The notes: generated by a model from the sequence alone, not told the origin. DNA of 51,489 bases from Bacteroidota bacterium (GCA_030147525.1 JASBVF010000057.1:1-51489); one strand, 5' to 3'. Positions 42,933 through 51,489 are shown, counted from the stretch's first letter. Numbers and translations are program-made.

Positions 42933-43556
42933 TTACACCAGCGCCCCGGCAAAAGCCCGGAGTTTACCGGCCAGTTTTTTTAGCGTATAAAACAGCCTTG
43001 ATTTCACCGTCCCTTCCGGGCAGTCAATGATTTCGGCGATTTCCCTGATGCTTAGTTCCTGCTGGTAACGCAGCACAAAACACTGCCGCTGCACTTCGTC
43101 CAGGGTATCAAGCGCTTGGTTGAGTTGTTGCTCAAACAGCTCATTATCAAGTTCTTCAGAAAAATTTTCGGAAAAGGATTCCCGGAATTGCGGCGACTCC
43201 GGAATTCTTGAAATCCGGCGATACTCATTTTTGACCATATTCCCAGCCACGGTGTAAAGCCAGGTAGAAAAGCGGCGGCCGGGATCGTAGAGCGCCCGTT
43301 TTTCAATCAGTTTTAAAAAAAGTTCCTGCGTAAAATCATCCGCCCGGTGCGTATTCCGGCCCAGCATCCGGTAAAAATAGCGGTGCATACGACTGCCGTA
43401 ACGGTCGTAAAGCTCGCCAAAGGATTCCTCACAGCCTTCGGCAATGCGGCGCATCAGCGCTTCGTCGGATGTGTTTTTCGAATTTGACAAAGAGTTTTGA
43501 ATTAATATATCATCAGTTTTTACACCGCCCGATTTGCAAGGTTCAAATTTTTTCAT
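42933..43556 (-). CDS. ECF-type RNA polymerase sigma factor
   Basis: The 207-residue protein has sigma region 2 (SFGELYDRYGSRMHRYFYRM, DDFTQELFLKLIEKR, FSTWLYTVAGNMV) and region 4 (LDEVQRQCFVLRYQQELSI, IAEIIDCPEGTVKSRLFYTL). The N-terminus carries about 30 extra residues before the usual SDEALMRRI; the first ATG stands only three bases from a terminator hairpin, so the true start may be later (for example ATG at 43454). It likely directs a regulon held in check by the downstream membrane protein. Its signal cannot be told from the sequence. Confidence 0.9.
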   Translation of the reverse strand: MKKFEPCKSGGVKTDDILIQNSLSNSKNTSDEALMRRIAEGCEESFGELYDRYGSRMHRYFYRMLGRNTHRADDFTQELFLKLIEKRALYDPGRRFSTWLYTVAGNMVKNEYRRISRIPESPQFRESFSENFSEELDNELFEQQLNQALDTLDEVQRQCFVLRYQQELSIREIAEIIDCPEGTVKSRLFYTLKKLAGKLRAFAGALV

Positions 43557-43559
43557 AAA

Positions 43560-43596
43560 AAAATGCCCGGTCAGCCTTTCGCCAACCGGGCATTTT
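43560..43596 (-). terminator. Intrinsic terminator of the peptidase/propeller gene
   Basis: Perfect 12-bp stem AAAATGCCCGGT (43560-43571) / ACCGGGCATTTT (43585-43596), followed on the minus strand by a T run. It abuts the sigma factor ATG (43554-43556). Confidence 0.92.
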
Positions 43597-43609
43597 CTGT
43601 GCCCTGTGT

Positions 43610-43649
43610 CTACCGGCCTACTTGCCTACTGGCATACCGGCCTACTTCT
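43610..43649 (-). repeat. Octamer array between a stop codon and its terminator
   Basis: Five 8-bp units (CTACCGGC, CTACTTGC, CTACTGGC, ATACCGGC, CTACTTCT) end one base from the stop codon of the 1020-residue protein. The terminator starts 14 bases further on. Confidence 0.88.
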
Positions 43650-43650
43650 C

Positions 43651-46600
43651 CTACCATCCCGGCACAATATTCAAACCAAAAGTTCCTTTCGTTTCTTTCA
43701 GCAAAGGCCATGCGTAGTAGGGCTCCAGCACCAATGCACCGAACAGGTTGACCCGCATGGAAACCCCGGCACTGTACAGCGGACTGAGGTCGAATTGCCG
43801 GTCGCCGTTGTCAGTAGGCTGACCGAAAGTATCCCAAGCCATACCTGCATCAGCAAAGACGGCCAGTTCGGTGAAAAAGAATTTGGATTTGATCAAAGCC
43901 AGCTGCTCCGGACCGGTGAAAGGCATGCGCACTTCAAAGTTGGCGACGGCGATTTTACTACCAAACAACTCGTTGATGGAGCGCTTGTTTTGTTGTAAAA
44001 TTTCAACCGCATTGCCATATTCGTACCCACGCACATACCACGGGAAGCCCAGGAAAACCGGATAAAATGAATTGGCATCCTGTCCGTAACGACCGAGGTG
44101 CATTACCCGCCCTGCGAAGGTGAATGGTTTCATAAAAACATACTTGCGGCCATCGGCAGTCAGGTTGTAAAAATTGAAATCGCCGAAGTAACGCTCGCCG
44201 CTCAGCCGGAAGCGGGAACCTTTGATGGGAGATGCCAGCCCGAAAATGGAATTATCGCCCACAAAACCTGCATTCACAGCGCCCAATGCGCCTTCAAAGA
44301 GATTCAGGCCCACTTCATCCGGGTCGACTTTCTGGCGCTCCTGACCGATGTAAGTTCCGCCCAGCGAGTAGTAATTATCGAAGCGGTCAAGCCGGTTGGA
44401 GTAAAATGAAAACGAGGCTCCACCTTCCAGTCGCAGCGTTTTTGAAAACGGAAACTGGGCAAAAACATTGACCTTTTCCTCAAAAATCCGGGCGATATCG
44501 GTGCTTTGGCGCAGCACTTCTACTTCCTCATTACCAAACGTAATCGTGTCAAGCGCCACCGGCGATATCCATCCGCTGCGCAACGGCATGTGTGAAATAC
44601 CGACACCCCAATTGAACTGGTTTTTCTGGTTAATGTACGCCACCGAGGCGCCAAAATCATAAATTTCACCATTCAAAAACAGGCTGGAAAAAATCTGATG
44701 ATCGCCAAGCATATCGCTGAAAATCATATCCACTCCACCGGCCATTCCGGTTGTTGTACCTCCCATCAAAGAGCCGGTACCCACGCCAACTCCGCCGCCA
44801 CCTGCGATGTAGTCGAGCTTAAATTTCGATTTGTAAGGTACTCTTCGCAGGCCTTCCTGCGGTATTTCGGGCAGCCTGCCGAGTTTGGGAAGATTGGCTT
44901 CCACGACTGCCGGCGCCTTTGGATTTATCTTCGGTAAGGTCGCAGCTGCAAAGTCCACCTCTTCCGGCGATACTTCCCGGTTGACAAAATCCTCTGATCT
45001 TGCTTTGTAGATGCTGTGTTTACTGTCAAAATAGTGGGTGAAAAACAGCCGGTCCCGGTTCTCTTTAGTCGATACGGAAATTGCCGGGGAGTAAGGCGTG
45101 ATACCGCTGATACCGGTCAGGAAATCCGTCATTTGAAATATTCTTCCGGTGACCGGTTCGTAGCGATACATGTTGCGGAAGCCATCCCGGTCGCTGAGGA
45201 ACAGGATGTTGCCATCGGCATCAAAAACCGGGTTCAGGTTGTCAGCACCTTCGAAGAATGGGAGATTGTTCACCGTGCCGCCTATCATATTCATCACGGC
45301 AAGGTTGAAAGTCCATCTGGTACTTCCCCGCTCGAAACTGTTTTGATCGGTGGCATAGACAAGTTGTGTACCGTCCGGCGACCAGGCGGGGTGCATTTCG
45401 GAATATTTGTCGTTGGTGAGTTGCGTGACTTTTTTGTTGCGCAATTCCACCTGAAAAAGATCCACCTGACCGTTCAACAGACCAGCCACGACAATGCTTT
45501 TTCCATCTGGCGACCATGCCGGATTACTGAAAGCAGGGATGCCAGGAATGTGGAAGGTCTCTTTTGTTTTACCTTTTAAATCTTTGATGATCAGCACGTT
45601 GCTGCCCTTGCTCACACCGACGAAAGCAAACTCCCTGCTGTCAGGCGACCAGGTTCCTGCATTTTCGATGTAGCTGATATCGTCGAGGTGACCGCCTTTG
45701 GTGGAGCTGTGTACTTTCCGGATTATTTCACCATTCACTGCATCAGCCAGGTAAATATCGATGCTAAAAAGGTCTTTTTCGGATAAAAACAGGACGTAGC
45801 GCCCGTTCGGACTAAGCACCGGTGAAATATTCAACCGGCCGCCGCCTTTCTCATCCGTAACGAAAGGCCGCCCAATGAAACGCTCTTTTTTATCCCCTAA
45901 AAACGGGCCGTAATGGCTTTGAATCGTGGAAACCCAAAGCTTGGAAAGTTCTTTTTCCTCGATACCCAGCACCCGCTTGCAGGCTTCATCGAATCCATAT
46001 TTCGCCGTCTCTACAAAGAGCGGTTTGATGACGTCATCGCCTTTCCAGCCTGCCACAAAAGCCCAGAAAGTCTGCCCCCAGCGGTAAGGGAAATACTGCG
46101 GATTGTTAAGGTCTTTCAGCTTTGGTACCCGGTCATTCAGCACGGCGTCCCGCATCCAGAGCGAAGTATTGGCATCCTGCCGTCCGATGGACATGTATTC
46201 GGCCAGTCCCTCCACCATCCACAACGGAAGATTAGCCAGGTTGCGGATGGAAGTCGAGTCGCCTTCCAGAATCATATGGTATTGAAATGCGTGCACGAGC
46301 TCATGACCCAACACGTGCTTCGTTTGCGCATTCGACATGGCAATGGGCAGGATAACCCTGTTTTTCAGGGCTTCCGTCACACCGCCGGTTCCGATTCCAA
46401 CCTGGCCCATGATGGCATTTGTCTGTTGGAAATCCGGATGGTCGTTGTAAAAAATAAGCGGATTTCTTTGGGTGAAAGTATCCAGCAGCACAGCCTGGTG
46501 CAGCTGGTACCATTGTTCGGTCTGGTTAGCCAACTCCTCTACCAGTTCCGGGTTGTTCAGGTATTGGTAGATTTCGAAGTTGGGCGTTTGAATGACTTTG

Positions 46601-46713
46601 AAATCGAAGTTTTCGTACTTCGGTTTGTTCCTGCCGAAATATTGGGCTTGTACCGGAGTGCTCCACACAGCCAAAATCAGCAGGCTTGCGAGGGTGAAAA
46701 TTATTTTACGCAT
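43651..46713 (-). CDS. Peptidase, TolB-like propeller and outer-membrane barrel fusion protein
   Basis: The 1020-residue protein has a signal peptide (IIFTLASLLILAVWSTPVQA), then a peptidase-MA-like domain with HELVH (His137, Glu138, His141) and WMVEGLAEY (Glu168 and Glu172, one a likely third zinc ligand). A WD40/PD40 beta-propeller follows (about 270-580, with PAWSPDGKSIVV, HPAWSPDGTQLVYATD and NILFLSDRDGF). The C-terminal third (from about 640) is a BamA-like outer-membrane barrel that ends NIVPGW. The order puts a protease and a binding propeller on a membrane anchor. It may process or survey surface proteins; that is inference. Confidence 0.87.
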   Translation of the reverse strand: MRKIIFTLASLLILAVWSTPVQAQYFGRNKPKYENFDFKVIQTPNFEIYQYLNNPELVEELANQTEQWYQLHQAVLLDTFTQRNPLIFYNDHPDFQQTNAIMGQVGIGTGGVTEALKNRVILPIAMSNAQTKHVLGHELVHAFQYHMILEGDSTSIRNLANLPLWMVEGLAEYMSIGRQDANTSLWMRDAVLNDRVPKLKDLNNPQYFPYRWGQTFWAFVAGWKGDDVIKPLFVETAKYGFDEACKRVLGIEEKELSKLWVSTIQSHYGPFLGDKKERFIGRPFVTDEKGGGRLNISPVLSPNGRYVLFLSEKDLFSIDIYLADAVNGEIIRKVHSSTKGGHLDDISYIENAGTWSPDSREFAFVGVSKGSNVLIIKDLKGKTKETFHIPGIPAFSNPAWSPDGKSIVVAGLLNGQVDLFQVELRNKKVTQLTNDKYSEMHPAWSPDGTQLVYATDQNSFERGSTRWTFNLAVMNMIGGTVNNLPFFEGADNLNPVFDADGNILFLSDRDGFRNMYRYEPVTGRIFQMTDFLTGISGITPYSPAISVSTKENRDRLFFTHYFDSKHSIYKARSEDFVNREVSPEEVDFAAATLPKINPKAPAVVEANLPKLGRLPEIPQEGLRRVPYKSKFKLDYIAGGGGVGVGTGSLMGGTTTGMAGGVDMIFSDMLGDHQIFSSLFLNGEIYDFGASVAYINQKNQFNWGVGISHMPLRSGWISPVALDTITFGNEEVEVLRQSTDIARIFEEKVNVFAQFPFSKTLRLEGGASFSFYSNRLDRFDNYYSLGGTYIGQERQKVDPDEVGLNLFEGALGAVNAGFVGDNSIFGLASPIKGSRFRLSGERYFGDFNFYNLTADGRKYVFMKPFTFAGRVMHLGRYGQDANSFYPVFLGFPWYVRGYEYGNAVEILQQNKRSINELFGSKIAVANFEVRMPFTGPEQLALIKSKFFFTELAVFADAGMAWDTFGQPTDNGDRQFDLSPLYSAGVSMRVNLFGALVLEPYYAWPLLKETKGTFGLNIVPGW

Positions 46714-46937
46714 GGTCAGGATTTTTTCAGTTAAAAAAAGTGGAGAGGTACTTTCATAAAGTGTTGTTACTCAATAATTAAAGCAGAAATAAGCCTACTT
46801 TGTTCAAAGCCGTGATTTTCGTCGTTGTTTCAGAAGGAAAGACAGATAACTAACTGATTACAGGCAGATTAAGATTATGTGAAACGGGTTAAAATTGGGT
46901 TAAAAGATGTGGAAGGAAAAATTGGACAGGCAACGCC

Positions 46938-46968
46938 TTTGTAAATGTTTTGAAACTCAATAATTTGG
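46938..46968 (+). promoter_or_regulatory. Putative promoter of the Uma2 gene
   Basis: TTTG (46938-46941), 19 bases, then TAATTTG (46961-46967) fits the Bacteroidota TTTG/N19/TAnnTTTG pattern with one base missing in the -7 box. The ATG is at 46991. The rest of 46714-46990 shows no other gene. Confidence 0.5.
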
Positions 46969-46990
46969 CTAAAGATTAATTCCATACGAT

Positions 46991-47623
46991 ATGCATGGAG
47001 CAGCGCCGGCAAAAAAGGAGGTAATTAACGTATCGATTAACTTCGACGGCTTCGAGGTTAAAGACGTGCGTCCGGTGATGACGGATGAGGAATTCGAGGC
47101 ATTCTGCCTGCGAAACCCCAAGCTTCGTATTGAACAAGACAAACACGGAAATATCATCGTCATGTCGCCGGCCTCTTACGCCTCCGGCAACCAGGAGGGC
47201 GAAGTTCTCTCAGACCTCGGAATGTGGAACCGCAAAACCAAACTGGGAAAAACCTTCAGCCCATCCACCATGTTCATCCTGCCCGACGATGAAAAACGGA
47301 TGCCCGATGCGGCGTGGATTACACTTAAGAAACACAAGCAGCTTTCGTCGAAAGAAAAACAATCGCTGGCCCGCATCGTCCCTGATTTCATTGTCGAGGT
47401 GCGCAGCCCTTCCGATGTACTCAAGAATTTAAAAGAAAAAATGAGCAAAGTCTGGATCGCCAATGGCGTCCGGCTGGCATGGTTGATTGATCCTTTGGAT
47501 GAAGTTTGCTGGGTGTACCGCCAGGATGGCTCCGTCGAGAAAGTCAGTGGATTTGACAAAAAACTCTCAGGTGAAGATGTCCTCCCCGGCTTCGAGTTCG
47601 ACCTCAGCATTTTACTGGAATAA
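46991..47623 (+). CDS. Uma2-family (DUF820) endonuclease-like protein
   Basis: The 210-residue protein has a PD-(D/E)xK-like core: MPDAAWITL near 100 (Asp), PDFIVEVRSPSD (Asp and Glu) and a later Lys in LKEKMSKVWIANGVRLAWLID. Members are common in cyanobacteria and some Bacteroidota; the substrate and biological role are not known. It stands alone, with no transposase nearby, although many Uma2 copies are linked to repeats. Confidence 0.88.
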   Translation: MHGAAPAKKEVINVSINFDGFEVKDVRPVMTDEEFEAFCLRNPKLRIEQDKHGNIIVMSPASYASGNQEGEVLSDLGMWNRKTKLGKTFSPSTMFILPDDEKRMPDAAWITLKKHKQLSSKEKQSLARIVPDFIVEVRSPSDVLKNLKEKMSKVWIANGVRLAWLIDPLDEVCWVYRQDGSVEKVSGFDKKLSGEDVLPGFEFDLSILLE

Positions 47624-47686
47624 AATTCCTGAAACACTCTGGCGCATTTCTACCTTAGCCCATCTTTCATCCAAACCCGAATCGAA

Positions 47687-49441
47687 ATGCGTTACCTGAC
47701 TGCCCTTTTTCTGTTCCTTTCTTTTCAAATGCTGGCGCAACCCGCCCGTTTTTCCACGCCATTTGAAAAAAATAACCAAACGACCGCCACCTATCGGGAA
47801 GCCGTTGATTTTTACCTGCAACTCGCCGTTGCTTACCCGGAGTTACAAATCGGCGAGTGGGGCATGACGGACGCCGGGTTCCCCCTGCACACGATTGTTT
47901 TATCAAAAAATAAGGTGTTCGACCCACAGGAATTGCGGCGGCAAAACAAACGCATCCTGCTCGTCAACAATGCCATCCACCCCGGCGAACCGGAGGGCGT
48001 GGACGCCACGATGATGCTGATGCGGGACTTGCTGCAAAAGCCTGAATTTCAACCGGTTTTAGAAAAAATCGTCGTGGTCGTCATCCCGTTTTACAACATC
48101 GGCGGCGGCCTGAACCGGGGCTGTTGCAGCCGGGCCAACCAGGACGGCCCGCTGGAATACGGCTTCCGGGGCAATGCCAAAAACCTCGACCTGAACCGGG
48201 ATTTCATCAAAAATGACTCGAAAAATGCGCAGACTTTCGCCCGCATTTTCAACCACTGGAAGCCCGACGTTTTCATCGATAACCACACCTCCAACGGCGC
48301 CGACTACACCTACACGATGACCCTGCTCGCCACGCAGCCGGACAAACTCGGCCCCGTGCTCGGCCCTTACCTTCGCAATGAAATGCTGCCCCGCCTCTAC
48401 GCCGGCATGGCCGCCCGCAACCAGGAAATGTGCCCCTACGTCAACGTCTGGGGCAGCACGCCGGAGACGGGAATTCCCGGGTTTTACGACTCGCCGAGGT
48501 ATGGTTCGGGCTACGGGGCGCTGCACCACTGCCTGAGTTTTGTGCCGGAAACGCACATGCTCAAGCCCTTCCCGCAGCGGGTGCAGGCGACTTACGATTT
48601 CATGGAAGTGATGCTGAAAACGCTGAGCGAGGATGCCGAAAAAATCGGGCAACTCCGGCAGGCTGCCATTGCACAGGCGATGGCGCAGACTTCGGTCCCG
48701 CTGGACTGGAAGCTGGAAAAATCGAGGGCCGACAGCATCGTTTTCAAAGGCTACGCCGCCAAATACAAGCCCAGCGAAGTCACCGGCCTCGACCGCCTCT
48801 GGTACGACCGCTCGGAGCCGTGGGTGAAAAAAATCCCCTACTGGAACACCTTCGTCCCGAAGCTGGAAGTGGAAAAACCGGTGGCTTACATCCTTCCACA
48901 GGCATATTCGGAAGTAGCGGAGCGACTGAAGTCGAACGGCGTTTTGATGAGCCGCCTCAGCGAGGACGTGGAGCCGAAGGTGGAAATGTACCGGATCAAA
49001 AAATACGAAACCCGCAACGCCTACGAAGGCCACTACCTCCACTACAATGTGGAGGTGGAAAAATCAACGCAGCCCTGGCGGTTTCACAAAGGCGACTACG
49101 TGATTTTTACCGCTCAGCCCGCCGTTCGTTTTATCGTCGAAACGCTGGAGCCTCAGGGCGTTGACAGCTATTTTGCCTGGAATTTTTTCGATGGAATACT
49201 GGGCCAGAAGGAGGGCTTTTCCGACTACGTTTTCGAGGACATTGCGGCAGCATTTTTAAAAGAAAACCCCAAAGTGCGGGAAGAACTGGAAGCCCGAAGG
49301 CAAGCCGACCCGGAGTTTGCGAAGAGCAAGTGGGCGCAGTTGGGCTTCGTTTACGAACGCACGCCGTACTTCGAGCCGACGTGGAATTTGTACCCGGTGG
49401 GGAGGTTGGTAAAAATGGTGAAACTGCCGGTGGAGCAGTGA
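47687..49441 (+). CDS. Exported M14-family zinc carboxypeptidase
   Basis: The 584-residue protein has a short signal peptide (LTALFLFLSFQMLAQ). Zinc ligands are His98 and Glu101 in HPGE and His200 in DNHTSNG; the catalytic Glu288 lies in PETHML. The C-terminal 250 residues form an extra domain seen in large M14 members of Bacteroidota. It would cut C-terminal residues from peptides or peptidoglycan stems in the periplasm. No sorting domain is present. It follows the Uma2 gene by 63 bases on the same strand. Confidence 0.9.
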   Translation: MRYLTALFLFLSFQMLAQPARFSTPFEKNNQTTATYREAVDFYLQLAVAYPELQIGEWGMTDAGFPLHTIVLSKNKVFDPQELRRQNKRILLVNNAIHPGEPEGVDATMMLMRDLLQKPEFQPVLEKIVVVVIPFYNIGGGLNRGCCSRANQDGPLEYGFRGNAKNLDLNRDFIKNDSKNAQTFARIFNHWKPDVFIDNHTSNGADYTYTMTLLATQPDKLGPVLGPYLRNEMLPRLYAGMAARNQEMCPYVNVWGSTPETGIPGFYDSPRYGSGYGALHHCLSFVPETHMLKPFPQRVQATYDFMEVMLKTLSEDAEKIGQLRQAAIAQAMAQTSVPLDWKLEKSRADSIVFKGYAAKYKPSEVTGLDRLWYDRSEPWVKKIPYWNTFVPKLEVEKPVAYILPQAYSEVAERLKSNGVLMSRLSEDVEPKVEMYRIKKYETRNAYEGHYLHYNVEVEKSTQPWRFHKGDYVIFTAQPAVRFIVETLEPQGVDSYFAWNFFDGILGQKEGFSDYVFEDIAAAFLKENPKVREELEARRQADPEFAKSKWAQLGFVYERTPYFEPTWNLYPVGRLVKMVKLPVEQ

Positions 49442-49548
49442 CTTTTTCACCGCATTTCACCAGATGAACAAAGCTCACCCCGGCATTTGACTAAAATCAC
49501 TGCGTTTCCCCCCAAATTTCTGGTTAAATTGCATGAAAAATCAGAACA

Positions 49549-50445
49549 ATGACGGACGTTTCCCAAAAAGATCAACTCCGCAACTGGCAACGTAGCATTA
49601 TTGCTCACATGCTACGGACCAGAGGTGCAAAGTATGGCTGGTTTCTGCGATACCTGCACCTGTTTCGTGTCATTTCAAAAACGCCTGCCAAGGCGGACTT
49701 CCTCGAATCTTACTACACGCTCATGCGCTACCTCGACGACATCGTGGATGGCGATGCGCCTCTGCCCGCCGGCTACGATAGCACTGAAGCTTACCTGCTC
49801 GACAAAATTGATTTTTTTGAAAATCGCCCGGCGCCCCGTGACCAGGTTGATCATTTTATGGCGTACTGCATGGAGTTGGGGCAGTCTTTCGGTGAAACGT
49901 TCGAGGGGGAAACCAGCGACATCCTGCACTGCCTGCTGTTCGACGCACGCCGCATGGGAAAGCGCATCATTTTCCCCGACAGCGAACTGATGGCGCACTA
50001 CCACCGGCTCGACATCAGCGGCACCGTGAAGGCGACCCTGCGCATTTTCAGCGAAGACCCTGAAAAATACCTGCTGCTGGAGCCGCTTGGGCTGGCAAGC
50101 CGCTTTTATTACGACCTCCGTGATTTTGAAGACGACATCAAAAAGGGGCTTGTCAACATCGCCGCCGAAGACATGGAGGCCTGCGGCATTCAACCCGCTG
50201 ACCTTGAGGATGTGGAGAGCGAGGGCGTTCGCCGTTGGTTCCGCTTGCAGGCAGAACGGGGCATGCTTCTGCTGGAAAAACACCGTAAAAACCTGAAAAC
50301 TGCCGGCTTCCGCTGGTCCACCCGTGCGACTTTCCCGCTCGTTTACGCCAGACCTGCCTGGCGGTTTTTCAAAAAAGTTTTGAAGAAAACGGAAGATGTG
50401 AGCGCCGTGCCGCCAAGGGCGATGTACGTCCCGCACGTGCGGTGA
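49549..50445 (+). CDS. Squalene/phytoene-synthase-family isoprenoid synthase
   Basis: The 298-residue all-helical enzyme would join prenyl diphosphates head to head. Both aspartate-rich sites are present: MRYLDDIVDGD (Asp63 and Asp67) and GLASRFYYDLRDFEDDIKKG (Asp192 and Asp196). In place of the usual Arg-Val-Tyr after the second site it has GLVNI. Product (squalene, phytoene or a related C30/C40 compound) is not decided. It is followed 29 bases later by a CrtC-like protein, so the two probably form an operon. Confidence 0.85.
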   Translation: MTDVSQKDQLRNWQRSIIAHMLRTRGAKYGWFLRYLHLFRVISKTPAKADFLESYYTLMRYLDDIVDGDAPLPAGYDSTEAYLLDKIDFFENRPAPRDQVDHFMAYCMELGQSFGETFEGETSDILHCLLFDARRMGKRIIFPDSELMAHYHRLDISGTVKATLRIFSEDPEKYLLLEPLGLASRFYYDLRDFEDDIKKGLVNIAAEDMEACGIQPADLEDVESEGVRRWFRLQAERGMLLLEKHRKNLKTAGFRWSTRATFPLVYARPAWRFFKKVLKKTEDVSAVPPRAMYVPHVR

Positions 50446-50474
50446 ATTTGGATGTAGTTTGAAACAACTTCGTT

Positions 50475-51281
50475 ATGAAAAAAAACACCTCCTTCCACCT
50501 CAGCAAGTGGTACCTCGACTGCGTGACGGACGACGGGCGGGCTTTCATCGGCTACGCCGCTACGCTGACCTGGAAGGGGGTAAAAGTACCCTACGCCAGC
50601 TTTCTCTACCTCCGCACTCCCGGCGAGGTTTTTTCAAAAACCCGCTTCCGCAACGTTCAGGCCCCGGACATCTGGGATGGTCTGATTCACTGGCACGACG
50701 CCCCGTTTCAGATCGACGGAACCTGGGAAGCCGCCGCTGCCCCCGTCTCCGCCAAACTGCACGAAAGCGAAGCGGGCGGCCTCGACTGGCAGTGCTACCA
50801 GCCGGCCTCGAAATGCCGCATTCAATTCCAAAACGAGCCGCCGCTGGAAGGCTGGGGTTACGCCGAGCGGCTCGACATGACCGTTCCGCCCTGGCTGATC
50901 GGTATCGGCGACCTTCGCTGGGGGCGTTTTGCTGTCCCGCCGGAGCCGCTGGTCTGGATCGAGTTGACGGGTCCGCCCTTGCGCCGCTGGGTTTTCAACG
51001 GGCAAAGTCTTGTTGAAGATGCCTCCGTCAGCGACCTGGAAATCAGGCTGCCTTCGCTCGACTTTCACCTGCGGCTGGAGCATCCAGTCGTCATCGAGGA
51101 CGAAAGCAAGATCATGCATGTGGTGCGTTCGCTGGCCCGGTACCTGCCGGGGTTCGACCGGTTCACGCCGCTCCGCTTCCTGCAGGCGCATGAAACCAAG
51201 TGGCTGAGTGAAGGCCGCCTGATGCAAGGCAGCCAGGTGTTGCAAAGCGGCCGGGTGATTCATGAGTTGGTGAGATTTTAA
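50475..51281 (+). CDS. CrtC-like (carotenoid 1,2-hydratase / lipocalin-like) protein
   Basis: The 268-residue protein has two beta-rich halves. The first begins FHLSKWYLDCVTDDGRAFIG, resembling the WWYFDxxxDDG start of CrtC hydratases, and the second has GWGYAERLDMTVPPWLIGIGDLRWGRFAV (here cited in two parts), a common element of the same superfamily. It has no signal peptide. Given the prenyl synthase next door, it may modify the product, for instance by hydration or cyclisation. The assignment is tentative. Confidence 0.55.
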   Translation: MKKNTSFHLSKWYLDCVTDDGRAFIGYAATLTWKGVKVPYASFLYLRTPGEVFSKTRFRNVQAPDIWDGLIHWHDAPFQIDGTWEAAAAPVSAKLHESEAGGLDWQCYQPASKCRIQFQNEPPLEGWGYAERLDMTVPPWLIGIGDLRWGRFAVPPEPLVWIELTGPPLRRWVFNGQSLVEDASVSDLEIRLPSLDFHLRLEHPVVIEDESKIMHVVRSLARYLPGFDRFTPLRFLQAHETKWLSEGRLMQGSQVLQSGRVIHELVRF

Positions 51282-51489
51282 TGTAGCGACGCCTGATTGA
51301 GATTGAAAAAATCGCTCACCCCCTGTTTAAGGTGAAATGGGTTATTGCAAACCGCCCAAGTCTCCGGAGTGGCCGGGTTATAAAACCCGCGAAACAATTT
51401 TTACCACCCCCCGTAGAAAAAACCGCCACAACCAGAGCCACAAAAAAATTCCAAAAAAAAATTAACATTAAAAAAGTGATGAGTGGTAA
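51282..51489. other. Window end, no gene seen
   Basis: AT-rich sequence with a small hairpin near 51376 (CGGGTT / AACCCG) and A runs beyond 51415. No open frame of note is present. Confidence 0.5.

Noticed and set aside
47013-47020. AGGAGG resembling a strong ribosome-binding site
   Set aside because: It lies inside the Uma2 frame, no ATG, GTG or TTG follows at a proper distance, and neighbouring genes do not use such sites.
48059-49042. 327-codon minus-strand frame
   Set aside because: It is antisense to the M14 carboxypeptidase; composition is that of a shadow frame.

Overview
The window reads as a chromosomal segment of a Bacteroidota bacterium, most likely of the Saprospirales type (Saprospiraceae, Lewinella or Haliscomenobacter relatives). 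The evidence is: secreted proteins ending in type A and type B type IX secretion (T9SS) sorting domains; a hemagglutinin-like surface protein; a DUF2723 membrane protein; Bacteroidota-only conserved small proteins; start codons without Shine-Dalgarno sequences; and upstream boxes that match the Bacteroidota -7 element TAnnTTTG. The phylum call is firm and the order is an inference. No rRNA, tRNA, CRISPR array, transposase or phage gene was found.

Layout. 0-3 kb: a truncated sortilin-like propeller gene at the edge and a hemagglutinin-like surface protein. 3-7 kb: an HDAC-like deacetylase next to a Pat-like acyl-CoA ligase/GNAT acetyltransferase, a plausible reversible lysine acetylation pair. 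7-11 kb: a thiol/cysteine block on the minus strand in the order cysE, cysM, AraC regulator, thioredoxin, AhpD-like protein. A 14-bp direct repeat spaced 21 bp lies just upstream of the thioredoxin gene and looks like the AraC operator. 11-14.3 kb: lon, then a long non-coding stretch with five 41-bp tandem repeats inside a 16-bp inverted repeat. 14.3-18.6 kb: two convergent T9SS cargo genes. 18.6-25.2 kb: a TIGR03032 protein, a methyltransferase, a DUF1080 protein, a lipoprotein, a threonine/serine dehydratase-like enzyme, and an overlapping AstE-like/RimK-like pair. 25.4-31.5 kb: an MFS permease, NAD kinase, a BamA/TamA-like outer-membrane protein, a class V aminotransferase, a CIA30 protein and a small unknown. 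31.6-38.5 kb: a large zinc metalloprotease, a T9SS-sorted putative glycoside hydrolase, two small conserved proteins and proline dehydrogenase. 38.8-46.7 kb: DUF2723, an ECF sigma factor with a putative membrane anti-sigma factor, and a 1020-residue peptidase/propeller/barrel protein. 47-51.3 kb: a Uma2 protein, an M14 carboxypeptidase, and a squalene/phytoene-synthase-like enzyme beside a CrtC-like protein.

The most unusual signal is not a gene. Between 19.8 and 43.7 kb there are eight short-unit tandem arrays, seven with an 8-bp unit and one with 7 bp. All but one touch a start or stop codon; the exception lies inside a coding region. Each locus has its own octamer, two share one octamer in opposite orientation, and two are built as inverted pairs that fold into long hairpins. 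Two sit exactly between a stop codon and a canonical terminator.
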